Below, in pieces: positions 59,841 to 64,000 of a stretch of 64,000 bases of DNA. Numbering within the stretch: the stretch's first letter is position 1; the number at the start of each line of letters is the position of its first letter. Below the pieces are notes generated by a model. That model was not told where the DNA came from, did not search any database, and was given only the letters and a program-made list of their open reading frames with translations. The position numbers were made by a program, and so were the translations under genes. The stretch is from the NCBI RefSeq assembly GCF_032362555.1, contig NC_083513.1, positions 62,001-126,000 of the forward strand, given 5' to 3'. This DNA comes from Amyelois transitella (taxonomy: Eukaryota; Arthropoda; Insecta; Lepidoptera; Pyralidae).

Positions 59841-60361
59841 GCCACTGCCTCGCGTCCCGACTCCGCCTGTACACTACATGCGGTCACCGGGATACCGGCC
59901 GCATGATTTCAATATCAGCGGAATTTTTGCACGGCTACTATTGCAATGAATTTAACAGGAAGATAAATTTAAAATTCTTTGGTTTTTAATCTCATTTAAA
60001 TATTTTTTCAATGTTTTTCAATAAAGTTGATGTATTTTTTCAGTTATTTGGGAAAATATCTTAAACGACAGGACCGACATATGAAGCTGAGTGGAGATTC
60101 ATGACATCTTGTAAGCAGGATTTGGATCAAGTCAACTTCCTGCATGTTATTTATTTTATGGCTTTCTTCCGAGGTATTAGATTAGACGAACACTTACTAA
60201 AGTTGTTCCGCCCTACAATAACGAGCAAATAGACTATTCGTATTTCCCAATAATAGTCCTGGGCCCTGGGATCTTTGAACAAAACGTGTTCTTTGTGAAC
60301 AGTCTCATTGTTACATTCTGAATGAAAAAGAAATGGACCAATAGATACAAGAACAACTTAC

Positions 60362-60600
60362 GGGTCATTCATAAGGGTGCGTTCTCACAAAAGCCGTGCT
60401 GTATTCGCATAGTTTGATTGGTCGATATTTGTACAGCTTTATATTATGATGATGAGTCCATAAGGTTGTATAGAGAGATAAATAAAACACACGGCTTGTT
60501 ACAAAAAGTACATCTCTATTAGAGAGAGCGCCGCGCGGCGGCCGACCGCGAGCGACGACGCCGCCCGACACCGCGCGGCGCCGCACGGCACTGCACTTCA
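60362..60600 (-). promoter_or_regulatory. Second candidate minus-strand 5' exon, CpG-rich
   Basis: A CpG-dense core (60528-60598) is followed on the minus strand by about 170 bp ending in ACCC then GTAAGT at 60362/60361. It could be an alternative first exon of SPARC or of an unknown transcript. It contains a 78-codon ORF running past the donor, which I do not take as coding. Confidence 0.35.
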
Positions 60601-61062
60601 AATTTACCAGGACAACGCACCAACTCCATCACCCATTGTACACAATTCATTATTCTTCTTGTAAATTAAATGTTCATATAAATTCTCAATAAAAAAACAT
60701 AATTAACACAAGTTCCAAACTGGAGGGATGAATAACGATGCCTTTAGTGGTTTAATTTTGTAAATTATGTGCGCATCAAATTATATGTATATAGCAAGAG
60801 GTTTAAATTAAAATTAAAAGTTTCGGACCAGTCCACATTGATGTTGTCACAACTGAATAAAATGCGTGCGACGGGACTAAATAATGTGGACACATTACAT
60901 ACTGTTACATTTCAAATCTGCAACAGGCACGCTTGTTACAATCACGATTCGTTAACTGAGTAGATAATTAAGAATGTGCCGAAAACTTATGAGGAAAGCG
61001 CTCGTTGTCTTTGTTGATAGAAATAATAAGCGTTCGTCTATCATCCCTTTTATTCCTTGGGC

Positions 61063-61197
61063 TCATGGAGTTGGTGTGGATCGCAAGTACGGAGCGGGCC
61101 TGCCCCCCCCCGACTTGGCCGACACACTAGCGCCGTAGTAACGCGGTGTAAGCAGCGTGCGGGCAACCTTCTTGCCGGCGTCGCGGGACGTCGCCAT
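61063..61197 (-). CDS. Small ORF, possible first coding exon, unidentified
   Basis: On the minus strand an ATG in good context (AAAATGG) opens 44 codons starting MATSRDAGKKVARTLLTPRY in a GC-rich island, ending in a stop at 61063. A run of nine Gs sits inside. A possible donor (GTGTGT) follows about 26 codons in. I do not recognise it. It may be a first exon of a gene on the minus strand, or chance in a CpG island. Confidence 0.25.
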   Translation of the reverse strand: MATSRDAGKKVARTLLTPRYYGASVSAKSGGGRPAPYLRSTPTP

Positions 61198-64000
61198 TTT
61201 ACAATGAATATACATGCTTACATGTAAGTCAGTGCTGAATCTAGATACATATTAAATGTTAGTTAACTTGGAAAACATTGGGTTAGTTTAGTTTTACAGT
61301 TACACCTTAGTGAGCACGGTAGATTATAATGAGAGTGGAGCGATCTAAGTGTGGAAAATATGGATAATATACGAAAGAAATAATTTAAATTTTGGACAAA
61401 ATCTGTTTTTCTGAGTAAAAAAAATTAGTTCCTTAAGAAATACATTATTATATATTATATTAGAATCACGACTCACTCTACAATACAATCTCCGAAAATT
61501 TTAAACTTTTATAAGGCAGCAGGATCAGACTCCAACAAAAAAATCTACTAACATTCGGCATACTTTAACTGTCTTGTATGAATAAGAGCAAGGGGCTCTT
61601 TCAGTAACTATGCTAGCTGGGAGGCTGATTACGGAACAAACTTCAAGGGTACAGTTGCAGCAATTGTACTTACTTAATACAAAATTACGACGCTAAGTTA
61701 AAACATTTGTTGGCAATATACCTACCACCTCATAAAAGGTTATTACATTAGAAAACTAAATTATTGGACGTCCCGCCGCCGTGGCGTTGGCAGTGTCGCT
61801 GTAGTCGGAGACAGGCAGTGGCGGTCTGCGGCGGTCGTGGGTTCGAGGGCCGGCCGAACCAACCGATACTCTACTATGTTTACTGATACTTCGCGAATTT
61901 CATCGGAACTTTACATCCATACAAACGTTTATTTTAAAAAATGTTTTAAAACAAGGATCCTGCACTGCAGGGAGACAAATGGAGTGAGGAACTGTTCTAT
62001 GGCGGCCGTGTGACCTACGAACGATTCGATATCATTTCGTCTTCATTCATTCAGCCGAGAGGACTATTCATCTTTTTTTTTATAATGGACTCCATTTTTT
62101 CCATTCTGCTTTTCTGGCGACAAATCGTTCAAAGAAGAAAAATTCTGTAGCACAATCTCCTGATGATGCAAAATTATGTACTCAAATCGTTCGTAGGCCA
62201 AACGACTGTCGGAGAACAGCTTCAGACTCGACCGGAGGACCTTCAATCGCTTCCTGACGATGTCATTTTGTCAATCTATTTATATTATGGAATAAATGTC
62301 TGTATTTGTTCTGCGGGAATTGGATTATTTTAGTATATTGTTATTAATTCTGAGGGGTAAATTTAGGACCACCATTTCAAAATATTTATAAGTGTGTTAA
62401 AATGCGATAGATAATAGAACCTTCACACATTGGTTTCCAATCTCAGTAGAGTACTGTGGCAGTCCACCCGCGCCCACGATCGCCTCACAGTAAATCTCGA
62501 TTCCAAACTGTTATTTACAATAAATAAGTACACGAAAATTTCCACAAACTGGTTGAAAACACGCGGTGCAGTCCCGTCTCAACCCCGCAGACCATCACCG
62601 TATTGACATCGCCACATAAACTAGTCTAATTGACTCAGCGGAGTAGAAAGATTATTATAAAAGAATTCTAACTACCCTACCAAACCAATTAGCGTAAATA
62701 TGTAGCGATGAATAGGTAAGTCCGCTTCCTCCATCCTTCATCAAGCTAACATTATAGGACGTAATCGCACAATACCCCACCGTATGTTTTCACCGTTATA
62801 CATTATTCAAACTTTGAATTAAAAATATCCTTATGTAAATAAATGTGTCTAGTTAGAAAAAAAGGATAGTATAAACATACCGAGGAAAACTAATACATAT
62901 AAAAGTCACTGCCAATTTGTCGTTGACGTCGAGTCATCGGCAGACGTTTGGCTCGCTTCCCGCTCGAGCTGTGCTAGGAACGTGGCCATATTTAGAAAAT
63001 TATAATTGTATGTTTATTATTCAGCGATTGTTATTCATAAAAAATCAGATATATAGTTGAGGCATAAAATTAAATTCTTGAGTTTAAAGCAAGCGATCAC
63101 TTTCCTAGCACAACTACGATGGGAAACTAGCTATCGCCGCGCGCCGGCTGTCAAATTAATATTACTCCACTACACCATCAAGTAAAGAAGTCTTCATATA
63201 ACTTTAGGAACATTTCCTATGAAAATTATATAGACTTTTGTACTTGACTGTACGTGGACATGGCGTTGCCGGAGTGTGGCGAATCCTTCAAAGGGCGGGC
63301 TTCATGTTTTATGGAATCTTTTTGGACAAACGTGGGACCGGGAAATTTTGCAACAAACCACGAGTTTTCACAGAGATCCCATAAACATGTAGCCCGATCC
63401 TGGAGTGCTCTGTGGAATTGGTTCCTCAAGCGTCAACATACACGTCTATCAAACCCGTTTCACTCAAAACCGGCAAGACGAATCTTTCTCCTACAATATA
63501 GAGTATTCCATTAACCGTGAGACATTATGGTCTACGTAGAAAGATAATAAATCGATTCGGCGGTTCCGAAATTCCTTGGACAAACTAGATAAAAAGTGAA
63601 ACGCTTGTGAACCAATGTCACAGAATACTTAATGGCGGAGCCTGGACGCACGCTTTATATTTGTATCAAGACCTGATCTGAGACTTTTGACCACTGTTAA
63701 GAAAAATTGCAGATGGAAATGTTACAGAGGTCAAGTGCAGAGAAAGTTCAGTTAAGTAACTTGATACTCCGTACCGATGGGAACACTACGTTGTTTGCTT
63801 TGACACGACATAATGTTCAAATAATATTACCATTTTAAATATTTCCCTTCTGAATTTTGTGATTTAGCGTGAGTCCTGACTTCGCCACAGATAAACAGTC
63901 TAAATAAATGCAAACCGCATCAACATTATTGCGAACCATACGTTACATTACATTTATAAATACAAAATACGTTATATTCTGGAAATATCTGGAAAGTAAT
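61198..64000. other. Right edge, no identifiable gene
   Basis: AT-rich with CpG patches at 61775-61860, 62935-62975 and 63130-63150. A 27-codon minus-strand ORF at 62906-62989 (start MATFLAQLER) ends near a possible donor. The ORFs at 62064-62246 and 63226-63514 have no domain I recognise. These patches may be upstream regulatory DNA or alternative first exons. Confidence 0.3.

Noticed and set aside
63226-63514. Overlapping 67- and 86-codon ORFs at the right edge
   Set aside because: Both strands are open, no domain is recognised and no splice or start context supports either.

Overview
The window is nuclear DNA of a moth or butterfly (Lepidoptera). The evidence is intron-split genes with insect-type proteins, GC-rich coding exons set in AT-rich introns, and lepidopteran-style short retroposons and LINE fragments. 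Seven multi-exon protein genes can be read, and six of them close exactly in splice phase from start to stop codon. No bacterial, CRISPR or rRNA feature is present.

Layout: an ERICH2-like gene (minus, 2696-7123, 5' end not found) lies head to head with ALiX/PDCD6IP (plus, 10646-19084). ALiX converges on NDUFA4 (minus, 21518-22555). NDUFA4 is head to head with the Hippo-pathway gene mats/MOB1 (plus, 23300-26151), separated by about 745 bp that also holds a candidate small ORF. mats converges on splicing factor 1, SF1 (minus, 29773-40377, 15 coding exons). Then come H2Av/H2A.Z (minus, 43550-44642) and SPARC/osteonectin (minus, 47335-50738). SPARC probably starts from a far-upstream untranslated exon near 59.8 kb. 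The last 4 kb hold CpG-rich patches and tiny ORFs but no gene I can name.

The genes do not form one pathway. They cover ESCRT-associated trafficking (ALiX), respiration (NDUFA4), growth control (mats), splicing (SF1), chromatin (H2A.Z) and basement membrane (SPARC). Neighbouring pairs share divergent upstream regions or converge.

The space between is mostly mobile DNA: (A) a ~250-bp retroposon with many copies; (B) LINE reverse-transcriptase C-terminal fragments; (C) three near-identical ~900-bp terminal-inverted-repeat elements carrying the start of a THAP domain, a perfect hairpin and a promoter-like motif array; (D) a 2.2-kb inverted-repeat DNA transposon with a decayed reverse-strand ORF and a nested tRNA-derived SINE; (E, F) recurrent LINE/SINE 3' ends. 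The most unusual signals are the element C family, a decayed tandem copy of a SPARC exon, a perfect 28-bp hairpin at 56040-56099, and the small ORF upstream of NDUFA4.
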